A stretch of DNA of 13,706 bases. It comes from Phycisphaerales bacterium UBA7812. GTDB taxonomy: Bacteria; Planctomycetota; Phycisphaerae; Phycisphaerales; UBA1924. Shown here piece after piece: positions 6,161-13,527 of this stretch. Under the pieces are notes generated by a model, which had not been told where the DNA came from, searched no databases, and saw nothing but the letters and a program-made list of their open reading frames with translations. The translations under genes and the position numbers were made by a program. The stretch spans positions 1 through 13,706 of the forward strand of contig DLBY01000162.1 of NCBI GenBank assembly GCA_002480345.1, in the 5' to 3' direction. The first letter of the stretch is position 1. Each line of letters opens with the position of its first letter.

Positions 6161-8565
6161 TGGAGCGGCTTCCCTTCGCCCACATCCACGACGCCGACGA
6201 GCAGCCACCCCCCGCAGACACCGTCTTCGTCCGCGTCGCCGTCGAGCGAGGACTCGACGCACAGGGCCTCACCTACCGCGAGGGCGACGAGCCCCTCCGG
6301 GTCGGTGATCGCGTCGAGGTCCCCCTCGGACGGGGCAACACGAAGACCGGGGGCCTCGTCCTCGAAACCGGGGGCGCCGAACTCCTGGGCGACTATCCGC
6401 CATCCAAGGTCAAGCCCGTCGCCCGCCGCGTGGGCCCCGTCCTCCCCGCCTCCCTCGTCCCCCTCGCCCAGTGGATCGCCCGCTATTACCTCACCCCCAT
6501 CGGCATGGTCCTCGCCGCGATGGTCCCCGCCGCTGTCAAGCACAGCGTCGGCGCCCGCACCGTCGAAAAGATCCAACGCACCCCGGAACCCGACCGCCCC
6601 GCCGATCTCCCCAAACTCACACCCTCCGCAAAGAAGGCGTGGGCCGTCATCGCCGATCTCCCGCCCGAGACCTTCCCGCTCGAGCCCCGCGCCCTCGCCC
6701 GTGCCGCCGGCGCCGCCAACCTCGCCCCGATCAACCGCCTCGTCGAGGCCGGCCTGCTCACGAGGATCGAAACCGAAGAAGTCCGCCGCTTCGGCGCGAC
6801 CGACCCCGTCCTCCTCGCCGAATCCACCGCCATCCCCGCCCTCACCCCCGATCAGCAACGCGTCGTCGAGGGCATCGACGCCGCCCGCCACGAACGCCCG
6901 TTCGCCGTCCACCTCCTGCGCGGCGTCACCGGCTCGGGCAAAACCGAGGTCTACATCCATCTCATCGAGCGTGCCCTCGCCGAGGGCCGCCCCGCCATCA
7001 TCCTCGTCCCCGAGATCGCGCTGACCCCCCAGACCGCGGGCCGCTTCGTCGCCCGCCTGACCACGGGCCCGAACGCAACAGGCGTCGAGGTCCTCCACTC
7101 GGGCCTCTCCGCCAGCGCCCGCAATCAAGCCTGGTCCCGCCTCGCCTCAGGACACTCCCTCGTCGCTGTCGGCGCTCGCTCCGCGATCTTCGCCCCCCTC
7201 GACCGCCCGGGCCTCATCATTGTCGACGAGGAGCACGACTCCTCCTACAAGCAGGACCAACTCCCCCGCTACAACGCCCGCGATGTCGCCATCAAGCGCG
7301 CCCAGGCCGACGACGCCCATGTCGTCCTGGGCTCCGCCACCCCCTCCCTCGAATCCTGGTGGAACGCCCACACCAGAGCGCCCGACGGCACCACCCGCTC
7401 CACGCTCTGGGAACTCCCCACGCGCGTCGCCGGCGCCATGCCCGAGGTCCGCATCGTCGGGCCCCGCGAGCCCGCTCCGGGACAGCAACCCAACGCGAAC
7501 ACCGCCCCCAACGCCCCACGCATGCTCAAAGAAGGCTGGATCGGCATCGGCCCACACCTCGCCCACGCCCTCGAGCAGACCCTCGCGGAGGGCGCGCAGG
7601 CCATGCTCCTCCTCAACCGACGCGGCTTCGCCTCCTATGTCGCCTGCTCCAGCAAAGCCTGCGGCTGGTCACTCGGGTGCGAGTCCTGCGACGCCCGCAT
7701 GGTCGTCCACCGCGCCGGGCTCAGGCCGGGTCAGCACGCACCGCGAGGCTATGTCCGCTGCCACCACTGCCTCGCCGAGCAGGTCATCCCGAGGGCCTGC
7801 CCCGTCTGCCAGGGAAAGGTCATCCTTTTCGGACTCGGCATCCAACGCGTCGAGAACGAACTCGCCGATCGGTTCGGCCTCGCCGAGCACATCGACTTCG
7901 AACGCCTCGACTCCGACAGTGTCCGCAAAGCCGCAGACTACTTCTCCGTCCTCGATCGCTTCGCGAAAGGCCAACTCAAACTCCTGCTCGGCACGCAGAT
8001 GATCGCCAAGGGCCTCGACTTTCCGAATGTCCGCCTCGTGGGCGTCATCAACGCCGACACCTCGCTCGCCCAGCCCGACTTCCGCGCCGCCGAGCGCACC
8101 TTCCAACTCGTCAGCCAGGTCGCGGGCCGCGCCGGACGCGGCCAACACCCGGGGCGTGTCATCGTGCAGACCATGCACCCCCACGAACCCGCGATCGTGC
8201 TCGCCTCCAGACACGACTACCACGCCTTCGCGAAACACGAACTCTCGCTGCGCCACACCAACGGCCTTCCCCCCTGCGCACGCATGGCGCGCATCGTCTG
8301 CCGCGACCCCGACGCGCGCAAAGCCGAGCGCGACGCCGAGGCGATCGCCCGCACCCTCCGCGCCCACGCCGACCGCGCGATCCGCATCGAGGGTCCGATG
8401 CCCTGCGTGCTCAGCCGGGTCGCCGATCATTTCCGATTCGCGATCGAAGTCACCGCCGCTGACGCCCCCCGCCTTGTCGCCCTCCTCGGTGCCCTCCGCG
8501 CCGAGGGCGTGCTCAAAAGCGACGCCCGCACCGCCGTCGATGTCGACCCCGTCAGCCTGATGTAG
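6151..8565 (+). CDS. priA: Primosomal protein N' (replication restart helicase PriA)
   Basis: PriA recognises stalled or D-loop forks and, as a 3'-to-5' SF2 helicase, reloads the replicative helicase. The protein is 804 aa; family members are about 730 or more. Order of parts: a 3'-DNA-binding domain (about 25-130), a winged-helix-like region (about 155-215), and a helicase core with Walker A GVTGSGKT (258-265), Walker B DEEH (359-362) and GSATPS (394-399). A zinc module follows, with Cys499, 504, 510, 513, 537, 540, 550 and 553. Helicase motifs V/VI read GTQMIAKGLDFPNV (614-627) and QVAGRAGRG (656-664). The first Cys pair is CX4C, not the CX2C of E. coli PriA. The first Met is used here; Met4 at 6160 is equally possible. 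No Shine-Dalgarno site is visible. murD follows 49 nt downstream on the same strand. Confidence 0.95.
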   Translation: MRAMERLPFAHIHDADEQPPPADTVFVRVAVERGLDAQGLTYREGDEPLRVGDRVEVPLGRGNTKTGGLVLETGGAELLGDYPPSKVKPVARRVGPVLPASLVPLAQWIARYYLTPIGMVLAAMVPAAVKHSVGARTVEKIQRTPEPDRPADLPKLTPSAKKAWAVIADLPPETFPLEPRALARAAGAANLAPINRLVEAGLLTRIETEEVRRFGATDPVLLAESTAIPALTPDQQRVVEGIDAARHERPFAVHLLRGVTGSGKTEVYIHLIERALAEGRPAIILVPEIALTPQTAGRFVARLTTGPNATGVEVLHSGLSASARNQAWSRLASGHSLVAVGARSAIFAPLDRPGLIIVDEEHDSSYKQDQLPRYNARDVAIKRAQADDAHVVLGSATPSLESWWNAHTRAPDGTTRSTLWELPTRVAGAMPEVRIVGPREPAPGQQPNANTAPNAPRMLKEGWIGIGPHLAHALEQTLAEGAQAMLLLNRRGFASYVACSSKACGWSLGCESCDARMVVHRAGLRPGQHAPRGYVRCHHCLAEQVIPRACPVCQGKVILFGLGIQRVENELADRFGLAEHIDFERLDSDSVRKAADYFSVLDRFAKGQLKLLLGTQMIAKGLDFPNVRLVGVINADTSLAQPDFRAAERTFQLVSQVAGRAGRGQHPGRVIVQTMHPHEPAIVLASRHDYHAFAKHELSLRHTNGLPPCARMARIVCRDPDARKAERDAEAIARTLRAHADRAIRIEGPMPCVLSRVADHFRFAIEVTAADAPRLVALLGALRAEGVLKSDARTAVDVDPVSLM

Positions 8566-8614
8566 CCAGCGCACACGCCCGCCCGCCGACCGCCGAACGG
8601 AAAGCAATCCCCGG

Positions 8615-9976
8615 ATGCCCGACCTCCGCAACAAGCACATCGTCGTTATGGGCCTGGGCCGCTTCGGAGGCGGCGCCGCTGTCGCCCGCTACGCGGTCGA
8701 GCAGGGCGCCGCGAGCGTCGTCATCTCCGACCGAGCCCCCGCCGCCGACCTCGCCCAGGGTCTCGCGCTCATCGACGACCTTGTCTCCACGAACGCCGTC
8801 CGCCTCGCGCTCGGCGCCCACGACCCCGCCGACCTCAACCATGCCGACACCCTGATCGTCAACCCCGCCGTATCCACGCCTTGGAACAACCCGTTCATCC
8901 GCGCCGCCCGCGAAAAAGGCGTCACCCTCGAAACGGAGATCGCCCTCGCCATCGATCGCCTCGAACAGGCGATCGACCGCGACGCAGGCGGCGCTGTGAT
9001 CGCCATCACCGGCAGCGTCGGCAAGAGCACCACCGCCGCGATGATCCACCACGCGCTGCGGGCCCTCGCCCGCCCCACCGTCCTGGGCGGCAACATCGGA
9101 GGCTCCCTCCTCCCCGTCGCGTCCACGCTCCCGCCCGACACCGTCGCCGTCCTCGAACTCTCCAGCGCCATGCTCCACTGGCTCCGCGAGACCCGCCCCG
9201 CGTGGGGACCGGATGTCGCCGTCCTCACCGCCTTCGAGCCCAACCACCTCGACTGGCACGCCGACCTCGCCCACTACCGCGCCGCCAAGCAGCACCTGCT
9301 CGACGCCCTCGCCAGCGCGAACACCAACGCCCCAGCCGCAGTCCTCGCCCCCGCCGTCCGCGACTGGCCCGTCCCGCCCCCCGCCCGCACGATCACGCCC
9401 GAGATCCCCCACGACCTCGACGCCATTCTGCCAGGCGACCACAACCGCTCCAACGCGACCCTCGCCGGCGCCGCCGTCCACGCCGCGACCGGCATCGACC
9501 CCCACGACGCCGCAAGAGCCGCCGCCACCTTCCCGGGCCTCCCCCACCGCCTCGCCTTCGCCGGCACCCGCCGCGGCGTCACCGCCTACAACGACTCCAA
9601 GTCCACCACGCCGGGCACCACCGCCGCCGCCGTCGCAGCCGTCCGCGAGCGCCACGACCGGGTCTGGCTCATCGCGGGCGGCGCCGACAAGGGCATCGAT
9701 CTCTCCGCCCTCGCCGCGCTGGACACCACCGCCCTGCTCACCATCGGCACCACGGGCCCCGCGATCGCCGCCGCCGCCTCCGCCGCGGGGCGCACCTCCA
9801 TCGAATGCGCCACCCTCGACGCCGCCGTCCGCGAAGCCGCCCGACTCGCCGACCCGGGCGACGCCATCCTGCTCAGCCCCGCCTGCGCCTCGTGGGATCA
9901 GTTCCCCAACTACGAAGCCCGGGGCGACGCCTTCATCGCACTCCTCGACACCCACCTCGGAGCCCCCGATGCATGA
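8615..9976 (+). CDS. murD: UDP-N-acetylmuramoyl-L-alanine--D-glutamate ligase
   Basis: MurD adds D-glutamate to UDP-MurNAc-L-alanine, using ATP, in cytoplasmic peptidoglycan precursor synthesis. The length, 453 aa, is close to the family's ~440. The N-terminal nucleotide-binding fold begins VVMGLGRFGGG (10-20). The central ATPase domain has the P-loop TGSVGKST (132-139), GGNIGGSL (158-165), ELSS (181-184), NHLDWH (210-215) and YRAAK, whose Lys225 aligns with the carbamylated lysine. The ligase domain has FPGLPHRL (306-313), YNDSKSTTPGTT (325-336) and LLSPACASWDQFPNYEARGDAF (419-440, given as positions). The residue after Gly-Ser in the P-loop is Val where the family normally has Asn. The ATG at 8615 has only a weak purine-rich site (GGAAAG). 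The gene stands outside any mur/fts cluster, probably in one transcript with priA, and overlaps the next gene. Confidence 0.93.
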   Translation: MPDLRNKHIVVMGLGRFGGGAAVARYAVEQGAASVVISDRAPAADLAQGLALIDDLVSTNAVRLALGAHDPADLNHADTLIVNPAVSTPWNNPFIRAAREKGVTLETEIALAIDRLEQAIDRDAGGAVIAITGSVGKSTTAAMIHHALRALARPTVLGGNIGGSLLPVASTLPPDTVAVLELSSAMLHWLRETRPAWGPDVAVLTAFEPNHLDWHADLAHYRAAKQHLLDALASANTNAPAAVLAPAVRDWPVPPPARTITPEIPHDLDAILPGDHNRSNATLAGAAVHAATGIDPHDAARAAATFPGLPHRLAFAGTRRGVTAYNDSKSTTPGTTAAAVAAVRERHDRVWLIAGGADKGIDLSALAALDTTALLTIGTTGPAIAAAASAAGRTSIECATLDAAVREAARLADPGDAILLSPACASWDQFPNYEARGDAFIALLDTHLGAPDA

Positions 9977-10706
9977 CTCCCGCACAACCGCGCCCCGCGT
10001 CGCGCGAAACGCCCTCCTCCTCGCGATCACGGCCGTCCTCCCCGCCTGCTCAACCGTTCAGCCCCCCCACGCCCCACAAGACTGGACCGCCCTCGCGCCG
10101 GGGCTCCGCATTGACCGAGCCGCCCGCGTTGTCGAGTTCGACGCCACCGTCGCGATGGACTGCCACCACCCCGACACCCCCGATGTCTACCTCGAACTCA
10201 TCGCGTGCGCACCGGACACCCGCGAGCACGAATCCCTCGTCGTCACCACCGTCCCGCCCTCGATGATCCACGCCGCCCTGCTCACGATCGACGCCGAACC
10301 CGGCGCCCCCGCGTCCCTCCGCAACGGCACCCCGCCCACAGGGGAAGCTGTCCGCGTCGAGTTCATCACCGACCGCGACCGCCCCATCGACGCGACAGAT
10401 TGGATCATCGACGCCCCGACCCGATCCCGCCGACCCGAGCACCGGTTCGTCTTCGCGGGCTCCCGCATCGCGACCCGGACCGTCAACGGGGAACCGCGCG
10501 AGTACTACGACGCCGACGGGACAGGCGTCATCATCGGGCTCGCCACCTTCGGGAGCGAACTCATCGCCTACGAACCCCTCATCAACCCCGACGCGACAAT
10601 CGACGAGCCCGTCTGGATCGCCGACCCCGATTCCGTCCCGGCGATCGGCCGCAAAGTCCGCGTGCGAATCACACCGCTCAAGGCAGAGCCGAGGCCCGCA
10701 CCCTGA
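9969..10706 (+). CDS. YdjY-like domain lipoprotein of unknown function
   Basis: This is a predicted lipoprotein of 245 aa. The N terminus has Arg residues, a hydrophobic stretch and the lipobox LPAC with Cys27, so signal peptidase II processing and membrane anchoring are expected. The mature part carries the pattern I associate with YdjY-like domains of planctomycetes: a short strand GLRIDRAARVVEFDATVA (45-62), LELIACAPDTREHESLVV (75-92) and MIHAALLTIDAEPG (99-112). Further on come DWIIDA (144-149), FVFAGSRI (160-167) and YYDADGTGVIIGL (179-191). No catalytic motif is known to me, and the family assignment is from memory of its pattern. The ATG at 9969 overlaps the end of murD by 8 nt (ATGCATGA), which favours translational coupling and suggests, but does not prove, an envelope role. 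Confidence 0.8.
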   Translation: MHDSRTTAPRVARNALLLAITAVLPACSTVQPPHAPQDWTALAPGLRIDRAARVVEFDATVAMDCHHPDTPDVYLELIACAPDTREHESLVVTTVPPSMIHAALLTIDAEPGAPASLRNGTPPTGEAVRVEFITDRDRPIDATDWIIDAPTRSRRPEHRFVFAGSRIATRTVNGEPREYYDADGTGVIIGLATFGSELIAYEPLINPDATIDEPVWIADPDSVPAIGRKVRVRITPLKAEPRPAP

Positions 10707-10732
10707 CCACGCCGCCGCTCAAGCCACGCCCC

Positions 10733-11338
10733 TCAAGACCCACGATCAGCAGGACCGGGGCCGGCCTCAGGCTCCGCCGCCGCCGAACCGGGCGCCGAAG
10801 CGCCGTCCGCCGCGACGATCGCGCCGTTCAGCTCCGCCGCAATCTTCGCCAGCGTCTCCCGCGCCGCCTTGCCCGCCGAAGCGTCCGACTTCTTCAACGC
10901 GCCGAACCACGCCCACACCAGGCTCACGACCGTCAGCGGCACATACCACCACCAGGTCTCCAGCCCGCCGTTGATCCAGTGCATGTAGAACTCGAAGTGC
11001 CCGTACAGGAACGAGTCGGTCAGCATCACGCCCGGCCAGACCGTCAGCACGAAGATCACCAGCGTGATCGACGGCATCCGCCGGTCCAGCCGCAGCTCGG
11101 GACGGAACACCGAGCCCTCGCCGGGGTCCTGCTCTGCCCGCATCCGCAGCGTCTTGTCAAAGGGCGTCCCGTGCGCCGCGACCGCGAAGCCCCCAACCTC
11201 CCGCCGGAAGCCCGGAAGCCGACCCCGACGCGACATCACCTCAAGTTTCCACACCGCGTCATCTTTATGAACCGGCGCGCGCAGACGCACCGCCTCCAGC
11301 GGCCGCTCAGTGGAGTTGTCCCCGTCAGTCCCTGCCAT
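10733..11338 (-). CDS. Two-TM membrane protein of unknown function
   Basis: I do not recognise a named family. The 201-aa product has a soluble N-terminal part (1-87) with a motif-like stretch, VWKLEVMSRRGRLPGFRREV (29-48). Two hydrophobic helices follow: about 88-110 (MPSITLVIFVLTVWPGVMLTDSFL) and about 128-147 (TWWWYVPLTVVSLVWAWFGA), joined by an aromatic-rich loop. The cytoplasmic-looking tail is a Lys/Ala helix (148-177) followed by an Ala/Pro/Glu-rich disordered end. The start at 11338 has no good Shine-Dalgarno site. Met35 is an alternative but would cut off the motif-like stretch. The gene converges with the lipoprotein gene, leaving 26 nt between the stop codons and no visible hairpin terminator. 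Confidence 0.72.
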   Translation of the reverse strand: MAGTDGDNSTERPLEAVRLRAPVHKDDAVWKLEVMSRRGRLPGFRREVGGFAVAAHGTPFDKTLRMRAEQDPGEGSVFRPELRLDRRMPSITLVIFVLTVWPGVMLTDSFLYGHFEFYMHWINGGLETWWWYVPLTVVSLVWAWFGALKKSDASAGKAARETLAKIAAELNGAIVAADGASAPGSAAAEPEAGPGPADRGS

Positions 11339-11463
11339 GCATTATCGGTCGTTCAGCGATCCCGCCCCGTCTGGTTCTCGTTCCCGCGAAGCGGTCATCG
11401 GCGACTCACACGCCAAACCTGAAGCCGCCCACCGGCACGGCACATCCCCAACTGGCACCGCGT

Positions 11464-12051
11464 GTGCATCGTACCGCCTCCGTGCCACCCGTGGACCGCC
11501 AAGCCCAGCCGATGTTGCGCCTCGTCAACACCCCCGTTGCCGACGCACCACGCGCGTTGCACAGACGCAGCGCGTCCGACCGCACCACGGCCCATACGCC
11601 CGACCGACGCCCGCCATCGGCCTCCAACGCCCCCTCCGCCCGCCAATCCCCCGCAAACGACCCCAACGCCGCAGCGCACGCCGTCGCCCCGACCGATCCC
11701 CGATGGCTCTTCGCCGCCCGCGTCGCGTCCGCGATCGAGGGAGGCCGCGCCGGGATCATCCGCCCCGAGAAACGCGAACGCCTGATGCGCACCGCCCGCT
11801 TGCTGGGCCTCCGCCCGTTCGACGCGGCCCTTGTCATCGCGATGGTCCAGGACACAGCGCGACGGGGCGAGTCACTCCCGGGGCACCCGCCCCTCACACC
11901 CGCGCTCGCGGAGTCGCTGACCGCGGTCCCCCCCGCGGGCCCGCCCCGAGCCGACCGCGCCGCCGTGCACATCGCGCAGAAGCTCGCGGGCGCGCTCATC
12001 ATTGCCGCCTCGATGGTCACCGCCGCCATCCTCTGGCTCAACGGCGCCTGA
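11464..12051 (+). CDS. Tail-anchored protein of unknown function
   Basis: I do not recognise a named family. The 195-aa product has three parts. Residues 1-77 are Pro/Ala/Arg/Ser-rich and look disordered. Residues 78-134 form a compact helical segment starting DPRWLFAARVASAIEGG and containing RPEKRERLMRTARLLGLRPF and ALVIAMVQDTARRG; it resembles stretches I have seen in other planctomycete hypothetical proteins. Residues 174-192 form one transmembrane helix only three residues from the C terminus, so the protein should be tail-anchored with its helical segment in the cytoplasm. The start is unsure: GTG at 11464 or ATG at 11512, neither with a Shine-Dalgarno site. The gene diverges from the two-TM membrane protein gene; the 125 nt between them carry GATAAT on the minus strand (11346-11341) but no partner -35. 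Confidence 0.7.
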   Translation: MHRTASVPPVDRQAQPMLRLVNTPVADAPRALHRRSASDRTTAHTPDRRPPSASNAPSARQSPANDPNAAAHAVAPTDPRWLFAARVASAIEGGRAGIIRPEKRERLMRTARLLGLRPFDAALVIAMVQDTARRGESLPGHPPLTPALAESLTAVPPAGPPRADRAAVHIAQKLAGALIIAASMVTAAILWLNGA

Positions 12052-12120
12052 ACCACGAGCCCCCTCCGCCCCCATCGCACGCTCCGCACCAGAGCGCCAC
12101 CGCCTCACAATCCGATCTCT

Positions 12121-12159
12121 CCCCATTCCCCATTCCCCATTCCCCATTCCCCATTCCCC
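12121..12159. repeat. Heptanucleotide tandem repeat (CCCCATT)5 plus CCCC, G4-capable
   Basis: Five perfect copies of CCCCATT are followed by a sixth CCCC. On the minus strand this gives six GGGG runs separated by AAT, a regular G-quadruplex motif; the plus strand has the matching C-rich form. The array ends 16 nt before the methyltransferase ATG and fills the region where its promoter or ribosome-binding site would be expected. Heptanucleotide arrays are prone to copy-number change by slippage. Confidence 0.95.
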
Positions 12160-12175
12160 TCAGTATCCTCCCACC

Positions 12176-13006
12176 ATGCCCTCCGTCGACAACTACCTCC
12201 TCGGCACCGACACCACCGAGCTCCACCGCCTCGGCATCCAGCACCGCCTCTGGGCCGCCCACGCCCACGCGCTCTGGGAACGCGCCGGCATCGGCGTCGG
12301 CGCCCGCGTCCTCGACATCGGCACCGGGCCGGGTTACGCCGCCGCCGACCTCGCCGAACTCGTCGGCCCACGAGGCCGCGTCCTCGGCATCGAGGGCTCA
12401 CCCGCCTACATCGATCACTTCGTCGACCGCATGGCCGCGCTGGGCCATCACCACGCCGAGGTCCGCCGCGCCGATTTCCACCGCCTCGCCGCTTCACTCA
12501 CCGAAGACGAGCACGCGTCCTTCGACGCCGCCTACTGCCGCTGGGCCCTCTCCTTCTCCAACGATGTCCCCCGCGCCCTCGCCCAGGTCCACGCCGCCCT
12601 CAAGCCCGGAGGACGCGTTGTCATCCAGGACTACTTCAACTGGCGCGCCATGTCCATCGCCCCCCGCGATCCCCTCTTCACCCGCACCATCAACGCCCTG
12701 CTCGACTACTGGGAATCCAACGACGGCTCCAACGATGTCATGGGCCCCATGCCCAAGCACCTCCGCGAAGCCGGCTTCACCCTCGTCCACCTCGAAGCCC
12801 ACCAGCGCATCGCCCGACCCGGCCACCCCCTCTGGGCCTGGCCCGATTCCTTCTGGCCCTCCATCGTCCCCCGCGTCGTCGAGGCGGGCTTCCTCTCCCC
12901 CGACGACGCCGCCGCCTTCTTCGCCCTCTGGCGCGAAGCCTCGCAGGACCCCGACCGCTTCATGGCCGTCCCCCCCGTCTTCGACGCCATCGCGATCAAG
13001 GCCTGA
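12176..13006 (+). CDS. Class I SAM-dependent methyltransferase
   Basis: This is a predicted cytoplasmic methyltransferase of 276 aa; the substrate is unknown. The Rossmann-type fold is clear. Motif I is VLDIGTGPGYAAADLAELVG (45-64), the acidic end of strand 2 is VLGIEGSP (69-76), and strand 3 ends RADF (98-101). Motif post II is FDAAYCRWALSF (116-127), and motif post III is ALKPGGRVVIQDYFNW (141-156). The C-terminal third (about 160-276) is a helical cap that probably determines the substrate. The general layout is that of the UbiE/small-molecule group, but I would not assign a pathway. The ATG at 12176 lies directly after the CCCCATT array and has no Shine-Dalgarno site. The open frame extends upstream through the array to 12002, so a longer form cannot be excluded. 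Its stop is 13 nt from that of the convergent zinc-ribbon gene. Confidence 0.85.
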   Translation: MPSVDNYLLGTDTTELHRLGIQHRLWAAHAHALWERAGIGVGARVLDIGTGPGYAAADLAELVGPRGRVLGIEGSPAYIDHFVDRMAALGHHHAEVRRADFHRLAASLTEDEHASFDAAYCRWALSFSNDVPRALAQVHAALKPGGRVVIQDYFNWRAMSIAPRDPLFTRTINALLDYWESNDGSNDVMGPMPKHLREAGFTLVHLEAHQRIARPGHPLWAWPDSFWPSIVPRVVEAGFLSPDDAAAFFALWREASQDPDRFMAVPPVFDAIAIKA

Positions 13007-13019
13007 CCGCGCCCGCTGA

Positions 13020-13397
13020 TCACCCCGGCTGATCGCCCAACCCCCGAAGCCCGCACTCGGGGCACCGCTCCAGCCGCTCGCCTGCGTCCGTGTCGAATCC
13101 GCACGCAGGACACCCCGTCTCAGCCGGCCGCACCGCCCACCACACGATCCGCCGCGACGCCAGCCCCAACGCGATCCCCACCCCGATCATCGGCAGTCCG
13201 CGGAACACCCCGTGCCCCTCACCCACGCCCTGCCACACGCGCCACGCCTCCGTCACATCCCCGCGCCCCAGCACCCCGAACGCGACCCGCGCCCCGACCA
13301 GGTACACCCCCAGCCCCACCAGCGCCACCGCCAGCAGACGCAAACACCCCAGCACCGCCGCGCGAATCCCGTGCACCCCCTCGGGTCGAATCACCAT
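13020..13397 (-). CDS. Small membrane protein with C-terminal zinc ribbon
   Basis: I do not recognise a named family. The 125-aa product has two hydrophobic stretches, about 13-43 (AAVLGCLRLLAVALVGLGVY onward) and about 69-87 (PMIGVGIALGLASRRIVWW). It ends in a short zinc ribbon, CPACG (96-100) and CPECG (112-116), so Cys96/99 and Cys112/115 form a CX2C-X12-CX2C site. Planctomycetes often have such short proteins with a zinc ribbon next to membrane helices; the role is unknown. The ATG at 13397 is supported by AAGGGG upstream, which sits in the loop of a small hairpin. The gene converges with the methyltransferase and diverges from lepA. Confidence 0.72.
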   Translation of the reverse strand: MVIRPEGVHGIRAAVLGCLRLLAVALVGLGVYLVGARVAFGVLGRGDVTEAWRVWQGVGEGHGVFRGLPMIGVGIALGLASRRIVWWAVRPAETGCPACGFDTDAGERLERCPECGLRGLGDQPG

Positions 13398-13416
13398 CCG
13401 GAATTCCCCTTTCCGG
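13398..13416 (-). promoter_or_regulatory. Hairpin presenting the ribosome-binding site of the zinc-ribbon gene
   Basis: On the minus strand CCGGAA (13416-13411) pairs with TTCCGG (13403-13398) around the 7-nt loop AGGGGAA, which holds the Shine-Dalgarno-like purines. The stem ends at the base before the ATG. With six base pairs it may influence translation, or be chance. Confidence 0.35.
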
Positions 13417-13527
13417 GCGTATCATCACGCCGCCAGTCCCCCGCGAGAGGCGGTTACAACGCACGCCCGGGACAGCCGCCCGAAGACCGACCACCCGCGA
13501 TTCTCCTACCCACGGACGGACCAACCG

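Noticed and set aside
6139..7128. Upstream extension of carA to a 741-aa protein
   Set aside because: The extra 330 codons lie antisense to priA and look like priA shadow (Gly/Asp/Glu-rich). CarA homology begins only just after the ATG at 6138.
9213..9968. Upstream extension of the lipoprotein frame through murD
   Set aside because: The extension is Pro/Ser/Thr-rich shadow of murD. The ATG at 9969 followed by a lipoprotein signal gives a sensible start.
11341..11346. GATAAT as a -10 element for the two-TM membrane protein gene
   Set aside because: No -35 partner is present, and the implied transcript start would fall inside the predicted start codon region.
12121..12159. CRISPR-like or IS-related origin of the tandem array
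   Set aside because: Units are 7 bp and directly adjacent with no spacers, inverted repeats or transposase. It is a simple tandem repeat.
13007..13040. GATCA/TGATC inverted repeat between the convergent methyltransferase and zinc-ribbon genes, as a terminator
   Set aside because: The stem is only 5 bp with a 7-nt loop, has no T run on either strand, and lies partly within the zinc-ribbon coding sequence.
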